Origin: Planococcus maritimus
GTDB lineage: Bacteria > Bacillota > Bacilli > Bacillales_A > Planococcaceae
Reading direction: 5' to 3'
Assembly (NCBI RefSeq): GCF_001592825.1
Contig: NZ_LTZG01000001.1
Location: 1,550,001-1,614,000, forward strand
Length of the DNA stretch: 64,000 nt
The position numbers were made by a program, and so were the translations under genes. The notes beneath the pieces are model-generated. The model was not told where the DNA came from and made no database searches. It saw only the letters and a list, made by a program, of their open reading frames with translations. Positions 41,958 to 52,000 of this stretch are shown in pieces. Every line of letters starts with the position of its first letter. The stretch's first letter is position 1.

Positions 41958-44900
41958 TCAGTCTTCGCGATCGACGAGTGATTTATTTTTCTGGAATTTA
42001 CGCAATACTTCATAGACGACCGGCACGACAATCAATGTCAGCAAGGTCGAGGACAATAAGCCGCCAATAACGGTAATCGCCAAGTCTTGTGAGACGAGTC
42101 CGCCGCCACCGCTTGAAAGAGCCATTGGAATCATGGCGCCAATTGTCGCGATCGCTGTCATCAGGATCGGGCGCAGACGCGTCGCTCCTGCTTCAAGCAA
42201 GGCATTGCGCACTGTCATGCCTTCGCGTTCCATATGGATGACACGGTCGACCAAGACAATCGCGTTTGTCACGACAATCCCGATCAACATGAGCATCCCC
42301 ATCATGACCGAGACGGAAATCGTCTGGCCGGTGATGAACAAGCCGGCAAAGGCGCCGATAACCGCAAACGGCAACGAGAACAGAATGGCGAATGGCGCAA
42401 GACCGCCGCCAAACGTTACGACCAAGATAAAGTAAACGATGGCGATTGCCGCAGCCATCGCAAGGCCAAGCTGGGTGAAGGTTTCATTGATATCCGCCGT
42501 GACGCCGCCGGTTTCGACTGTGACGCCTGCCGGAAGATCTAGTTCATCAACGTTTTCTTGAACCGCTGCACTTGGCGCAGAGACGTCATTGCCTGTTACG
42601 GTGCCGGAGACGGTCGCATAATACGCGCCTTCCGAGCGGCTCAAGGTATTCAAGGTAGTGCCTTCTTCCACTTCGACCAATTCGCCGACGGTCATCATCG
42701 TGCCCGCAGCTGTTGGAACCGGCGTCTCCAAGAGCTCTTCAAACGTTGCTGCATCTTGCTGTGCCTCACGCTGAACGATGACTTCGAGTTCTTCGCCGTC
42801 CGTGTTGACCGTTGTCAGCACTTCATTTTGTCCACCGCCGGACAGAGCCATCGCAACTTGACCTGCTGTTAGGCCATACTGCAGAATTTCGTGCTGTTCG
42901 ATGCGCAAGGTATGTTCCACATAAGGATCTTCTGCATCGGAGGTCACTTCTTCCAAGCCGTCGACATCACTCATCGCGCCTTCGACTTGTGCAACAGTAT
43001 CCAATAAGTCATCCAAGTCTTCGCTGTACAATGTGTACGCGACTTCGCTTGATGCCATCATGCCGCCGCCCATCATGTCCTGCTCGCCCCACTCGCCAGA
43101 TTGGTCGAGTCCTGCCAGGTAGTCCGTGACTTCTGCGCGGGCTTCTTCGAACTCATCAACTGAAATCGAATCGTCAAAGATCAGATACAAGAGTGCACCG
43201 TCTCCGCCGCCCATCATCATTTGAGACATATCGGCATTGGCCGAATCGTTGATGGATAATTGAAGAACTTCGATGTCTTCACGTTCAAGCAAATCCTGCT
43301 CGACCGCTTCGATGTTCTCCGTAGATTCTTCTTGCAGTTCCCCTGCTGAAGGAGAGTACGTGACGTACATCATTTTCTCGGTTTGCGAGCCGAGGAACGA
43401 GAAGCCGATCAATGGCGTGAGTGCCAAAGACCCCGCGAGCAATACGACTGCAATGATCGACGTGATCCACTTATGGTTCAACGCTTTTTCAAGGAATGAA
43501 CGGAACCACAGCGCCATCTTCCCGACTTCTTTATGCTTCGATTCTGTCTTTTCGCCGTATAATTTCTTTTTGAAGAAACTATGCGACATCGCTGGCACGA
43601 TGCTAACCGCCACTGCCAATGAAGCAAGCAGGGCAAACGACATTGTCAAAGCGAACGGCAAGAACAATTCGCCGACCATTCCGCCGACAAAGACCAATGG
43701 CGCAAAGACAGCAATTGTGACAAGCGTTGAGGACAAGATCGGCTTGAACATCTCAATCGTTGCCGATTGAATCAATTTACGCCCAGATAATTTCTCTTCT
43801 TTCAAATGCATGCGCCGGTAAATATTTTCGACGACGACGATCGAGTCATCAATGACCCGGCCAATCGACACGGTAATAGCACCAAGCGTCATGATGTTTA
43901 ATGTGATATCCAGCCAGTTCAGCAACAACAAAGCAACAAAAATGGACACTGGAATCGAAACGATTGCGATCAGCGTCGAACGGAAATCACGCAAGAACAC
44001 CAAAATGATGAGCACCGCGATCAAGCCACCGAACAAGGCTTTTTCCACCATCGCGAAAACGGATTCCTCGATCGGCTCCCCTTGGTCAAGCGTAATGTCG
44101 ACGATCAAACCGTCCACTTCACTTTCCAAGTCCGCCATCAAGTCTTTCACTTCATTCACAACCGTGACCGTATTTGCTTCCTGGCCTTTGACGATTTGGA
44201 TGGCAATGGCATCTTCGCCATTGGTCCGTGAAATCGACTGCACTTTCCCAACCAATTCCACATCGGCAAGTTCGGACAAGGCGACAAACGGTTCCGGATT
44301 GTCTTCTGAAGGTGTCACTGGAATCAGCAACTCTTCAAACTCTTCAATAGAAGCAACCGATCCATCGATATAGACCGCTTCTTCGCCTTCTTCAAATTCA
44401 CGAAGGCCGAGCGATAAAGCAATATTGCTCGCTTCAATCATTTGTTTGATGTCTGCCTCTGTCACTTCACGGGCAGCCATCGCTTCCTCATCATAAGTCA
44501 GATGAATTTCTTCGACGTGCTGACCTGTGACGGTCGCAGAGGCAATCCCGTCGATTTTTTCAATTTCCGGTAAAATCGTAGTTTGTACACGATCCGTCAA
44601 TTCGACAATCGATTCGGTCTCACTGCTGATGGACAGTGCGACGACTGGGAACATATTGATACCGATCGACATGATCGACGGCGTCTCTACTTCCTCCGGC
44701 AAGCTCACACCGCTCACTACAGATTCGAGTTCACGTTTTTTCTCATCCATATCGACACCGTAATCGTATTCGACCTGAATTTGGGAAACGTTTGAGGAGG
44801 AACTTGAATAAACCGCTTTAACGTCCTCCAAGCTTTCGACTGCTTGTTCGACAGGGATCGAGACCTCTTCCATCACCTGTTCAGGTGCAGCACCTGGGTA

Positions 44901-45053
44901 CACACCCGATACGATTAAATAGGGAATAGATATATCAGGAATTGACTCCATCTTCATTTGAGTTGTTGAATATATGCCAGCAAAGGTTACAATTAAAGTT
45001 AACAGCCACACGGCAAATTTGTTTTTTAGCACAAAACCTACGAATCCTTGCAC
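41958..45053 (-). CDS. RND-family efflux transporter (SwrC/AcrB-like)
   Basis: A 1031-aa resistance-nodulation-division exporter with two halves, each with one plus five to six hydrophobic segments and a large extracytoplasmic domain (about 35-330 and 555-840). The N-terminus F-V-L-K-N-K-F-A-V-W-L-L-T and P-D-I-S-I-P-Y-L-I-V-S-G-V-Y-P-G-A are typical of B. subtilis SwrC. The proton-relay Asp region V-G-R-V-I-D-D-S-I-V-V-V-E-N-I is near 395-410. The start is GTG behind AGGGAG. Divergent from a TetR regulator with a shared operator. Confidence 0.93.
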   Translation of the reverse strand: MQGFVGFVLKNKFAVWLLTLIVTFAGIYSTTQMKMESIPDISIPYLIVSGVYPGAAPEQVMEEVSIPVEQAVESLEDVKAVYSSSSSNVSQIQVEYDYGVDMDEKKRELESVVSGVSLPEEVETPSIMSIGINMFPVVALSISSETESIVELTDRVQTTILPEIEKIDGIASATVTGQHVEEIHLTYDEEAMAAREVTEADIKQMIEASNIALSLGLREFEEGEEAVYIDGSVASIEEFEELLIPVTPSEDNPEPFVALSELADVELVGKVQSISRTNGEDAIAIQIVKGQEANTVTVVNEVKDLMADLESEVDGLIVDITLDQGEPIEESVFAMVEKALFGGLIAVLIILVFLRDFRSTLIAIVSIPVSIFVALLLLNWLDITLNIMTLGAITVSIGRVIDDSIVVVENIYRRMHLKEEKLSGRKLIQSATIEMFKPILSSTLVTIAVFAPLVFVGGMVGELFLPFALTMSFALLASLAVAVSIVPAMSHSFFKKKLYGEKTESKHKEVGKMALWFRSFLEKALNHKWITSIIAVVLLAGSLALTPLIGFSFLGSQTEKMMYVTYSPSAGELQEESTENIEAVEQDLLEREDIEVLQLSINDSANADMSQMMMGGGDGALLYLIFDDSISVDEFEEARAEVTDYLAGLDQSGEWGEQDMMGGGMMASSEVAYTLYSEDLDDLLDTVAQVEGAMSDVDGLEEVTSDAEDPYVEHTLRIEQHEILQYGLTAGQVAMALSGGGQNEVLTTVNTDGEELEVIVQREAQQDAATFEELLETPVPTAAGTMMTVGELVEVEEGTTLNTLSRSEGAYYATVSGTVTGNDVSAPSAAVQENVDELDLPAGVTVETGGVTADINETFTQLGLAMAAAIAIVYFILVVTFGGGLAPFAILFSLPFAVIGAFAGLFITGQTISVSVMMGMLMLIGIVVTNAIVLVDRVIHMEREGMTVRNALLEAGATRLRPILMTAIATIGAMIPMALSSGGGGLVSQDLAITVIGGLLSSTLLTLIVVPVVYEVLRKFQKNKSLVDRED

Positions 45054-45070
45054 ACAAATTCTCCCTTTCT

Positions 45071-45123
45071 TTGACGAATTTCAGTTACTACTTCATAATA
45101 GTGACCAACTGGTCATTCGTCAA
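45071..45123. promoter_or_regulatory. overlapping divergent promoters with TetR-type operator
   Basis: Palindrome TGACCAACTGGTCA (45102-45115). Minus strand promoter TTGACG (45118-45123), 17 bp, TATTAT (45095-45100), with the operator filling the spacer. Plus strand promoter TTGACG (45071-45076), 17 bp, CATAAT (45094-45099). The two -10 elements overlap, so the exporter and the regulator compete for polymerase and one bound repressor dimer can block the exporter. Confidence 0.78.
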
Positions 45124-45151
45124 ACAAGTTAGGTGAAAAGAGGAAACAAAT

Positions 45152-46003
45152 ATGTCAAAAAAGCAACAGATCCTGGACGCTGCACTTCAACTTTTTGCCG
45201 AAAAAGGCATTGAAGCTACGTCAATTCAGCACATTACCCAAGAAGCAGGCATCTCTAAAGGGGCCTTCTATTTGTCTTTCCCTTCTAAAGAATCATTGAT
45301 TAAAGAAATCATTGACTCATTCATGAAAGAGATCGTTACCGAAATTGACCGCATAGTCAATGGTATGGAATTACCCGATGAAAAATTACGCCTGTATTTT
45401 CATGCTCAATTGGCATTGCTCGAAAAGCATGCAGATTTCGCGAAGATCTATGCACAAGAACCGATGCATGCCTTGAACGAAGAAATTATGGAAAAGCTCA
45501 TTCACTACGATGCATGGATTGACCGTTCCTTGCTATCGCTACTCGATGAGTTGTATGGTGAGCCGCTTCGAGGCCGCCGCTATGATTTGCTCATTTCGAT
45601 CAAAGGCTTCGTCCGCATTTATTCGCAGCTGGTGTTGTTTCATCCGTATCCGCACGATATCGAAAAAATTGCAGAGCTTCTCGTGGAAAAGACCAACGTA
45701 CTGGCCACTTATTCTCAAACAGCCTATTTAACGGAAGACATGGTCGAGTTGTCGATGCCCGGCCCAGAAGAAGTGACCACACAGGAAAAACTACTGTCTG
45801 TCATTGATGAATTACTGGAAGATGAGCAGCATCCCCCACTCATTTCCGAATCCCTCTCGCTGATCGCTGAAGAACTTCAATCTGAAGCGCCAAGACGGGC
45901 CATTCTCCACGGCTTGCAAGCGAATATTTACGACTACGCCCCCGCCAATTGGCTATCGTACCTCCTAAAGAAATACGAACAGAAAAAAAGCCCAGACGCT
46001 TGA
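45152..46003 (+). CDS. TetR-family regulator of the RND exporter
   Basis: A 283-aa regulator with an N-terminal TetR helix-turn-helix (A-L-Q-L-F-A-E-K-G-I-E-A-T-S-I-Q-H-I-T at 11-29 and I-S-K-G-A-F-Y-L-S-F at 34-43). The ligand domain is unusually long; most TetR proteins have about 200 residues, and the extra 70 or so lie at the C-terminus. Divergent from the exporter gene, so it most likely represses it and its own gene. GAGG precedes the ATG. Confidence 0.9.
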   Translation: MSKKQQILDAALQLFAEKGIEATSIQHITQEAGISKGAFYLSFPSKESLIKEIIDSFMKEIVTEIDRIVNGMELPDEKLRLYFHAQLALLEKHADFAKIYAQEPMHALNEEIMEKLIHYDAWIDRSLLSLLDELYGEPLRGRRYDLLISIKGFVRIYSQLVLFHPYPHDIEKIAELLVEKTNVLATYSQTAYLTEDMVELSMPGPEEVTTQEKLLSVIDELLEDEQHPPLISESLSLIAEELQSEAPRRAILHGLQANIYDYAPANWLSYLLKKYEQKKSPDA

Positions 46004-46016
46004 TGTCTGGGCTTTT
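45990..46016. terminator. bidirectional terminator overlapping the TetR stop codon
   Basis: GCCCAGAC/GTCTGGGC stem whose loop contains the TGA stop; A run on the left and TTTT on the right serve both convergent genes. Confidence 0.88.
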
Positions 46017-46029
46017 GATATGCGCTGAT

Positions 46030-47103
46030 TTAGTTAATTTCGACAGTCCAACCTAGTGTATCTTCAACTTTGCCAGTCTGAATGCCGGTAATGGTGTCGT
46101 AAAGTTTTTGCGACAATTCGCCGATCTCGTGATTGTTGATGATCATTTTCTGGCCTTGCCAGTTGAGTTCGCCGACTGGGGAAATGACCGCGGCCGTGCC
46201 TGTTCCGAACACTTCCTCCACTTTACCAGCTTGATACGCTTCGTAAAGCTCATCGATAGCCATGCGTTTTTCCGTGACCGGAATGCCCCATGAACCTAAT
46301 AACTCGATAATCGACATGCGCGTGATGCCTTTCAAGATACTGCCGTTCAGCTCCGGGGTAAACACTTCCCCGGCGATTTTGAAGAAGATGTTCATGCTGC
46401 CGACTTCTTCGATAAAGCGCTTTTCGACGCCATCGAGCCACAAGACGTCTGCGTTGCCTTCTTTCTTGGCATTCGCTTGCGCCTGGTAACCAGAAGAGTA
46501 GTTGCCGGCGGTCTTCGCCATTCCCGTACCGCCTTTAACCGCACGCGTGAATTTGTCTTCAACATGAATGACTACCGGCTGCAAGCCACCAGGGAAATAA
46601 GAGCCGACCGGTGAGAGAATGACCATGTATTTATAAGTAGACGATGGCCCTACTGCCAAATTGGCGTCTGTTGAGATAATATACGGGCGGATGTAGAGCG
46701 AGGTGCCCGGTGTTTTCGGCACCCATTCTTTTTCGAGCTCAATCAATTGTTTCATATGCTCTAGTGCCAACTCTTCGTCGATTGGCGGAATGCTGAGGCG
46801 CTCGCTCGACAAATTGAGACGCTCAAAGTTTTTTTCCGGACGGAACAGCAAGACGCGTCCGTCTTCTGTGCGGTAGGCTTTCATGCCTTCAAAGACCGTC
46901 TGTCCGTAATGAAAAATCATAGCTGCCGGATCTAAGGAGATCGGACCATATGGCACGATTTTCGGATCATGCCATCCTTTTTCTGTTTCATATTCCATGA
47001 TGTACATATGGTCAGTGAAAGTTTGGCCGAATGGAATCTGATCTTGCGCCGGCTTGTCTTTCTTCGCAGTATTCTCGATTACTTCCAATTGATAAGTCGT
47101 CAT
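46030..47103 (-). CDS. ilvE: branched-chain amino acid aminotransferase
   Basis: A 357-aa fold-type IV PLP enzyme that interconverts Leu/Ile/Val and their 2-oxo acids. The eukaryotic-like BCAT form is seen: Q-T-V-F-E-G-M-K-A-Y-R (about 69-79), K-A-G-N-Y-S-S-G-Y-Q-A-Q with the PLP Lys region near 200, and E-E-V-G-S-M-N-I-F-F (about 237-246). The ATG at 47103 is eight bases after AAAGGGG; the ATG two codons upstream is too close. Confidence 0.94.
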   Translation of the reverse strand: MTTYQLEVIENTAKKDKPAQDQIPFGQTFTDHMYIMEYETEKGWHDPKIVPYGPISLDPAAMIFHYGQTVFEGMKAYRTEDGRVLLFRPEKNFERLNLSSERLSIPPIDEELALEHMKQLIELEKEWVPKTPGTSLYIRPYIISTDANLAVGPSSTYKYMVILSPVGSYFPGGLQPVVIHVEDKFTRAVKGGTGMAKTAGNYSSGYQAQANAKKEGNADVLWLDGVEKRFIEEVGSMNIFFKIAGEVFTPELNGSILKGITRMSIIELLGSWGIPVTEKRMAIDELYEAYQAGKVEEVFGTGTAAVISPVGELNWQGQKMIINNHEIGELSQKLYDTITGIQTGKVEDTLGWTVEIN

Positions 47104-47218
47104 GGTCATATCCCCTTTTGCAGTATGTTTTTATTTTCACGATTTCGAATAATTATACACACATTTCTAAGTGCTGAACAGGTTGTACGCCAAATTCCTT
47201 AAATATCGGCCAATCGGC

Positions 47219-47833
47219 TCAGCGAATCAATTCCATGAAATGCATGAGGATTTTCGCTGTTAATCCCCAAATGACACGGTCTTCATACAAATAAAAGAAC
47301 TCATCCACTTGGCGGGCATGCCAGCTGTAATTTTCGCCGCCAGCAATCAAATCATATGGAAAACTTTCTTCCGGCTGGATATCAAAATCGATGCGGTAAA
47401 CACGTGGCTCGTTATCCAGGAAAAATTGCAGCGGCACCGTGAAGACCGTATCGACTTCTGCCGCGTTTGGCACAAAATCCGTTTCAGGACCGATAAAGCC
47501 CGCAAACGAATAGACAATCATGCCAAAAGGCGAAACGATGTAATCGAGCGGAAACACGTTGCTAATTGCTTCTTTTCGGATACCGAGCTCTTCCATCGTT
47601 TCACGCAAAGCAGTCTCTTGTTCATCTTCGTCGCCACGGTCAATACGTCCGCCAGGAAAGCAAATCTCCCCAGGCTGACGCCTCATTTCAAACGAACGCA
47701 CTTCAAACAAAATATGGACGCCATCTTCTTTTTCAATCAATGGAAGAAGAATCGCATATTTCGAAAAATCCCGGTTGCCGAGTACTTCCGGCACCCGCCC
47801 TTGGACCTTTTTCAAAATCTTTTCCGGTTCCAT
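47219..47833 (-). CDS. Nudix CoA pyrophosphatase
   Basis: A 204-aa Nudix hydrolase of the NudL/PCD1 type, cleaving CoA and its derivatives to 3',5'-ADP and phosphopantetheine. The Nudix box G-G-R-I-D-R-G-D-E-D-E-Q-E-T-A-L-R-E-T (about 61-79) continues M-E-E-L-G; the preceding R-R-Q-P-G-E-I-C-F-P is the CoA-specific UPF0035-like motif. GAGGTG precedes the ATG. Monocistronic. Confidence 0.9.
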   Translation of the reverse strand: MEPEKILKKVQGRVPEVLGNRDFSKYAILLPLIEKEDGVHILFEVRSFEMRRQPGEICFPGGRIDRGDEDEQETALRETMEELGIRKEAISNVFPLDYIVSPFGMIVYSFAGFIGPETDFVPNAAEVDTVFTVPLQFFLDNEPRVYRIDFDIQPEESFPYDLIAGGENYSWHARQVDEFFYLYEDRVIWGLTAKILMHFMELIR

Positions 47834-47986
47834 GCCATCACCTCGACTTTCTTTCTTCCTATCTTACCAAATAATCGAAGTTCCCGGCCTTTCAACCACT
47901 TCGGAATGTAGAAAAAACCAGATTCGCTTGCCCGTTATTGGCGAACGAACCGAGCCTTCGCTACAATGGGAGCGGAGGGGATAGAC

Positions 47987-48745
47987 GTGAATCGAAAAAC
48001 TTATATCGACAACGATTTCTATACAGCGGGGATGACTGTAAAAGACCCGCAAACAAAAGGCGAAAATAATATGGCGCTCCATGCTGGAATCGACCGCGAG
48101 CAGTCACTCGAAAACCGCAAAGTCTTGCTTGACGCGCTCAGCTATACGATGGATGAACTCGTATGCGCCCATCAAACCCACAGCAATCACTTTCAAAAAG
48201 TGTCTCAACAAGACGCTGGCAAAGGCGCCCGGACTTTTGTTGATGCTATTGATGATACCGATGCGCTTTATACGCGCGATACCGGTCTTGTATTGTCGAG
48301 TTTTGCCGCCGATTGCGTGCCGGTGACCTTCTATCACGTAACAGAAGAGTTGATCGGTGCTGTACATTCCGGGTGGCAAGGAACCGTCAAAGAACTCGTG
48401 TCAAACTTGTTTGCGCATTTGATCACCAATGAAAACTGTGCGCCAGAAGGCTTCCGCGTCCAGATCGGCATGGCGCTCAGCCAGGAGAAATTTGAAGTCG
48501 ATAAAGATGTTTATTTGAAGTTCAAAGCGCTTGACTATGCCGATCCGTTCATCAGCTTTAACGAAGCCACTGGAAAATACCATATCGACAACCAGCTCAC
48601 CGTCAAAACGCAATTGCTGCGCGCTGGCGTTCCTGCTGATCGTATTACCATCGACCGGAGCTGTACGTTCAAAAGTCCAAATGGCTTTTCCTACCGCGAA
48701 GACAAACAATGCGGCCGCCACATGGCTTACATCGTTAAGAAATAG
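47987..48745 (+). CDS. pgeF: PgeF-family (YfiH/YlmD) protein, peptidoglycan editing factor
   Basis: A 252-aa protein of the former 'laccase-domain' family. Metal and catalytic residues are A-H-Q-T-H-S (about 62-67), A-A-D-C-V-P-V (about 106-112) and V-H-S-G-W-Q-G (about 131-137). Family members act as purine nucleoside phosphorylase or as amidases editing muropeptide precursors. The start is GTG behind GGAGGGG; upstream in-frame codons have no site. A TACAAT -10-like element is at 47962-47967. Not next to the division cluster as ylmD is, so it is likely a second copy. Confidence 0.85.
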   Translation: MNRKTYIDNDFYTAGMTVKDPQTKGENNMALHAGIDREQSLENRKVLLDALSYTMDELVCAHQTHSNHFQKVSQQDAGKGARTFVDAIDDTDALYTRDTGLVLSSFAADCVPVTFYHVTEELIGAVHSGWQGTVKELVSNLFAHLITNENCAPEGFRVQIGMALSQEKFEVDKDVYLKFKALDYADPFISFNEATGKYHIDNQLTVKTQLLRAGVPADRITIDRSCTFKSPNGFSYREDKQCGRHMAYIVKK

Positions 48746-48776
48746 CAAAAGCTCTTCCGCGTAGGAAGAGCTTTTG
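48746..48776 (+). terminator. terminator of pgeF
   Basis: Perfect 13-bp stem CAAAAGCTCTTCC/GGAAGAGCTTTTG with a five-base loop, starting at the stop codon. Confidence 0.92.
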
Positions 48777-48779
48777 CAG

Positions 48780-48953
48780 GTTTTCGAGAAAGTTATGAAG
48801 CCGTATTTTCCGAAGCTTGTCGCACGACTCAGTGGGCTCGCGCCCAAGCCTCCTCAGCCGCTTTGCGCCCTGCGGGGTCTCGGTCGTCTCGCTTTACCAC
48901 TGGAGTCGAGCGAACGCTTCTCCAAATACTTAGAGAGGTCATTGACTGTTGAA
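48780..48953 (-). repeat. dispersed GC-rich repeat C, copy 3 (inverted)
   Basis: Read on the minus strand it runs CTCTAAGTATTTGGAGAAGCG, CTCGACTCCAGTGG, GCGAGACGACCGAGACCC, GAGGAGGCTTGGGCGCGAG, then CTTCGGAAAATACGGC and CTTTCTCGA, in the same order as copies 1 and 2. Some bases in the GAAAGCGAGC block are changed. Confidence 0.82.
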
Positions 48954-48960
48954 AATAGCC

Positions 48961-49020
48961 GCAGCCTCGCTTGGGGTTGAGCTTTCGCAATGAGCCAGAA
49001 ACCCGTATGCGCGAGGCTGC
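48961..49020. other. 60-nt long hairpin after the SNF2 helicase gene
   Basis: Perfect 10-bp outer arms GCAGCCTCGC/GCGAGGCTGC, with inner GGGTT/AACCC pairing. It lies 58 bp after the helicase stop codon and right beside repeat C. T tails are weak on both strands, so it may be a terminator or a small structured element. Confidence 0.5.
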
Positions 49021-49077
49021 TTTGTGATTTCGTCGGATTCAACAGGAGGACGGCCTTAGATGATGCTCGATATTTAT

Positions 49078-52000
49078 TCAAATCATCAAAATCTCCCGAA
49101 TGTCCTCTTCGCTCATCGATTGCACAGCTTCTGAACCAGATTGAATCATCTCATCCACCAAATCTTGCTTGCGCAGCTGCAAGTCGTACATTTTCTCTTC
49201 AATTGTTCCTTTTGCTACCAAGCGCAGCACTTGCACTTCCCGTTTTTGCCCCATGCGGTGTGCACGGTCCGCTGCCTGCTGTTCGACGGCTGGGTTCCAC
49301 CATAGATCGTACAAGATGACCGTATCGGCCCCCGTTAAATTGAGCCCCGTGCCGCCTGCTTTTAAGGAAATCAAAAACAAGTCCTCTTCCCCTTCGTTGA
49401 AACGGTCGCATAATGCCACGCGCTCTTTTGGCGGCGTCGAGCCGTCCAAATAGAAATAGGACCTCCCCGAACGAAGCAGCGACTGCCCGATGATATTGAG
49501 CATGCCCGTGAACTGGGAAAACACGAGCACGCGGCGGCCGGTCAAGCGCGCTTCTTCCAAGATCTCCAACAATTGCTCGAACTTCGCCGAGCCGCCGCGG
49601 TAGTCTTCCACAAACAAGGACGGGTGGCAGCACAATTGACGCAGGCGTGTCAGTCCAGCCAAAATACGGATGCGGTTTTTGTGCATGCTGTTGTCGCGCA
49701 AATGCTTTAAAGCTTCGTGGCGAAGTTCTGCAAGATACGCGGTGTACAATTTTTTCTGTTCTTCATGAAGCTCGGAATGTTCGATGCGCTCGATTTTTTG
49801 CGGCACTTCCCCGAGCACCTCTGCTTTCGTCCGTCGCAGCAAGAACGGCCGCACGCGCTTCGCGATATCGGCGTTGCGCAGCTCCGCAAATTGGCTGCGA
49901 TCCGGAAGCAAAGCTGGAAACACGACGTTAAAGATCGACCATAACTCATCGAGCGAGTTTTCGATCGGCGTCCCGGTAAGCGCAAAGCGATGACGAGCCT
50001 GCAACTCTTTCACGGCTTTAGCGGTTTGCGTCGCCGGGTTTTTGAACGCTTGCGCTTCATCAAAGAAAATCGTATGAAACTTCCAATCTTTATACGTTCC
50101 TCGGTCCATTCGAAGCGCTGGATAGGACGTGATATACACATCGCCCGGCTCTTTCAAGGCTTGCGTCCGCTTTGCTTTTGGTCCATCCACGATGACTGTC
50201 TGGATATCCGGTGCAAAGCGTTCGAATTCGGCTTGCCAATTGTACATGAGCGAAGAAGGCGCCACGATCAGCGCAGGCTCATCGCCGCTGCGGATCTCCC
50301 CTAGTACCGATTGCACGAAAGCGATGCTTTGGATCGTTTTGCCAAGCCCCATCTCATCTGCCAATATGCCGCCGAAACCGTATTTCGCGAGCAAGCGAAA
50401 CCAACTAAACCCGCGCTTCTGGTAATCCCGCAACACCTCTTCAAAAGCTTGCGGCAATTGCTCCGCCTGGGTCCATGGATGATGCAGCTCTTTTAGCAAA
50501 CGCGCAAATTCTGCGCCTGCCTCCGATAAGTCATGCTGTTCGAGACTCCCAGCAAGCCGCATGCCTTCGAGCAATGGAATACGTTGGACGCGTTCAAAAT
50601 TGTCTTCGTCAATGTTCATGACTGCCAGATACTCTTCAAACGCAGCCATGACAGGCGTTTCCAGCGACATTAACGTACCGTTAGGGATTCGGAAATAGCG
50701 TTTTTTCTCCCGAATCGCACGGATGATTCCACGCAACTCTTCTTCCGGAATGCCGCCAAGGTCGAAGCGGAACTCCAGCCAATCGGTCCGGTCCTTCGGC
50801 AAATTGACACGGATTTTCGGTCCCGGCAAAGTTTTTTGGATGCGCATTTTCACGGAAGTCGTCGCATAGACCTCGAGCCATTCTTCAAGCAATGGCACCG
50901 TATCATAAAGGAAGTCATATTCTGCCTCTTCATCCTGCAAGTAAAATCCGCCGTCCGTTTTCGTCAGCCGGCCAGACTCCATCAATTCCATAATGGCCTG
51001 TTCTTTTTCGAGCTGTCGGAACACACCTGGATACTGCCGGTATGTTCCTTCCGGTTCTTCGCACGGGTTGATGATAAGCTGCCCGTAATGAAATTCAAGG
51101 CCAGCGAGCAATCGGCTGCGAACCCGGTCGAGATACAGTTTCGCGCGCAACGGCGTTTCCCCGATTTTCTCGATTGCCTGTTCTGTGACAATGACTGGCC
51201 CGAGCTTTTCGAGTCCAGGCAAGACGCTTTTCATCATATGGGCGACTTGGCTTTCCTCAATCAAAAGCTCTTCGCCTGCCCCTTCCATCAATTCCTGCAG
51301 GCCAGATAGGCGCTTCATGTCGGCGCTAGCTGGTTGAATGACTGCTTCTTCCGTCAAAGCCACGCCGTATTTCGGAAAAATTTGCAGTCGCTCTAAACCT
51401 CGGACGATCAAGCGGTAGCCAGTATCGCTACGATCCAGGCGAAACGACACCGGCAGTGTATCGGTTACATGAAACGGCAGTATTTCCCCGAGCGGGTTTT
51501 CGAATTTGGCCTGCGCCATGACGCGAAGCACGGGCAATAAACGTTCCCAATCGCTTGCAGAGACGATTAATTTCCCTTGGCCATCCGGCTGCGCGTTGCT
51601 TTTGTCGAGCAGCTGAAGAAGCTCCAGCACCGGCTGTTCTAACGCGTGGCGGCTCGGGTCGTAAGGAATCGAGGCAGTTTCTTCGTACTGACCATTCGAC
51701 AGGGCTGACACGAAACGTAGGGGATTTCGGACATTTTTCAAAATAGCCGTGCCACTTCTGAACGTCACGGCCAATTGCTCGTTGCCACCGCTGCTGATGG
51801 TTGCTTCGACATGATAAGGTACGCGCCGGTCAAAGCGGTGCAGCCGGGCAGAAGGCGCGTCATCTTCTTCAAACAAGCCGAACATTTGCTCAGCTAACGG
51901 ACGCTCCCGTTGACCAAGTTCTTCTGCAGCGATCATCACCGCTGCAATGTGATGGCAATATGTATGAACAAACCCGACAGGTGGACAGCTGCATTCTGCG

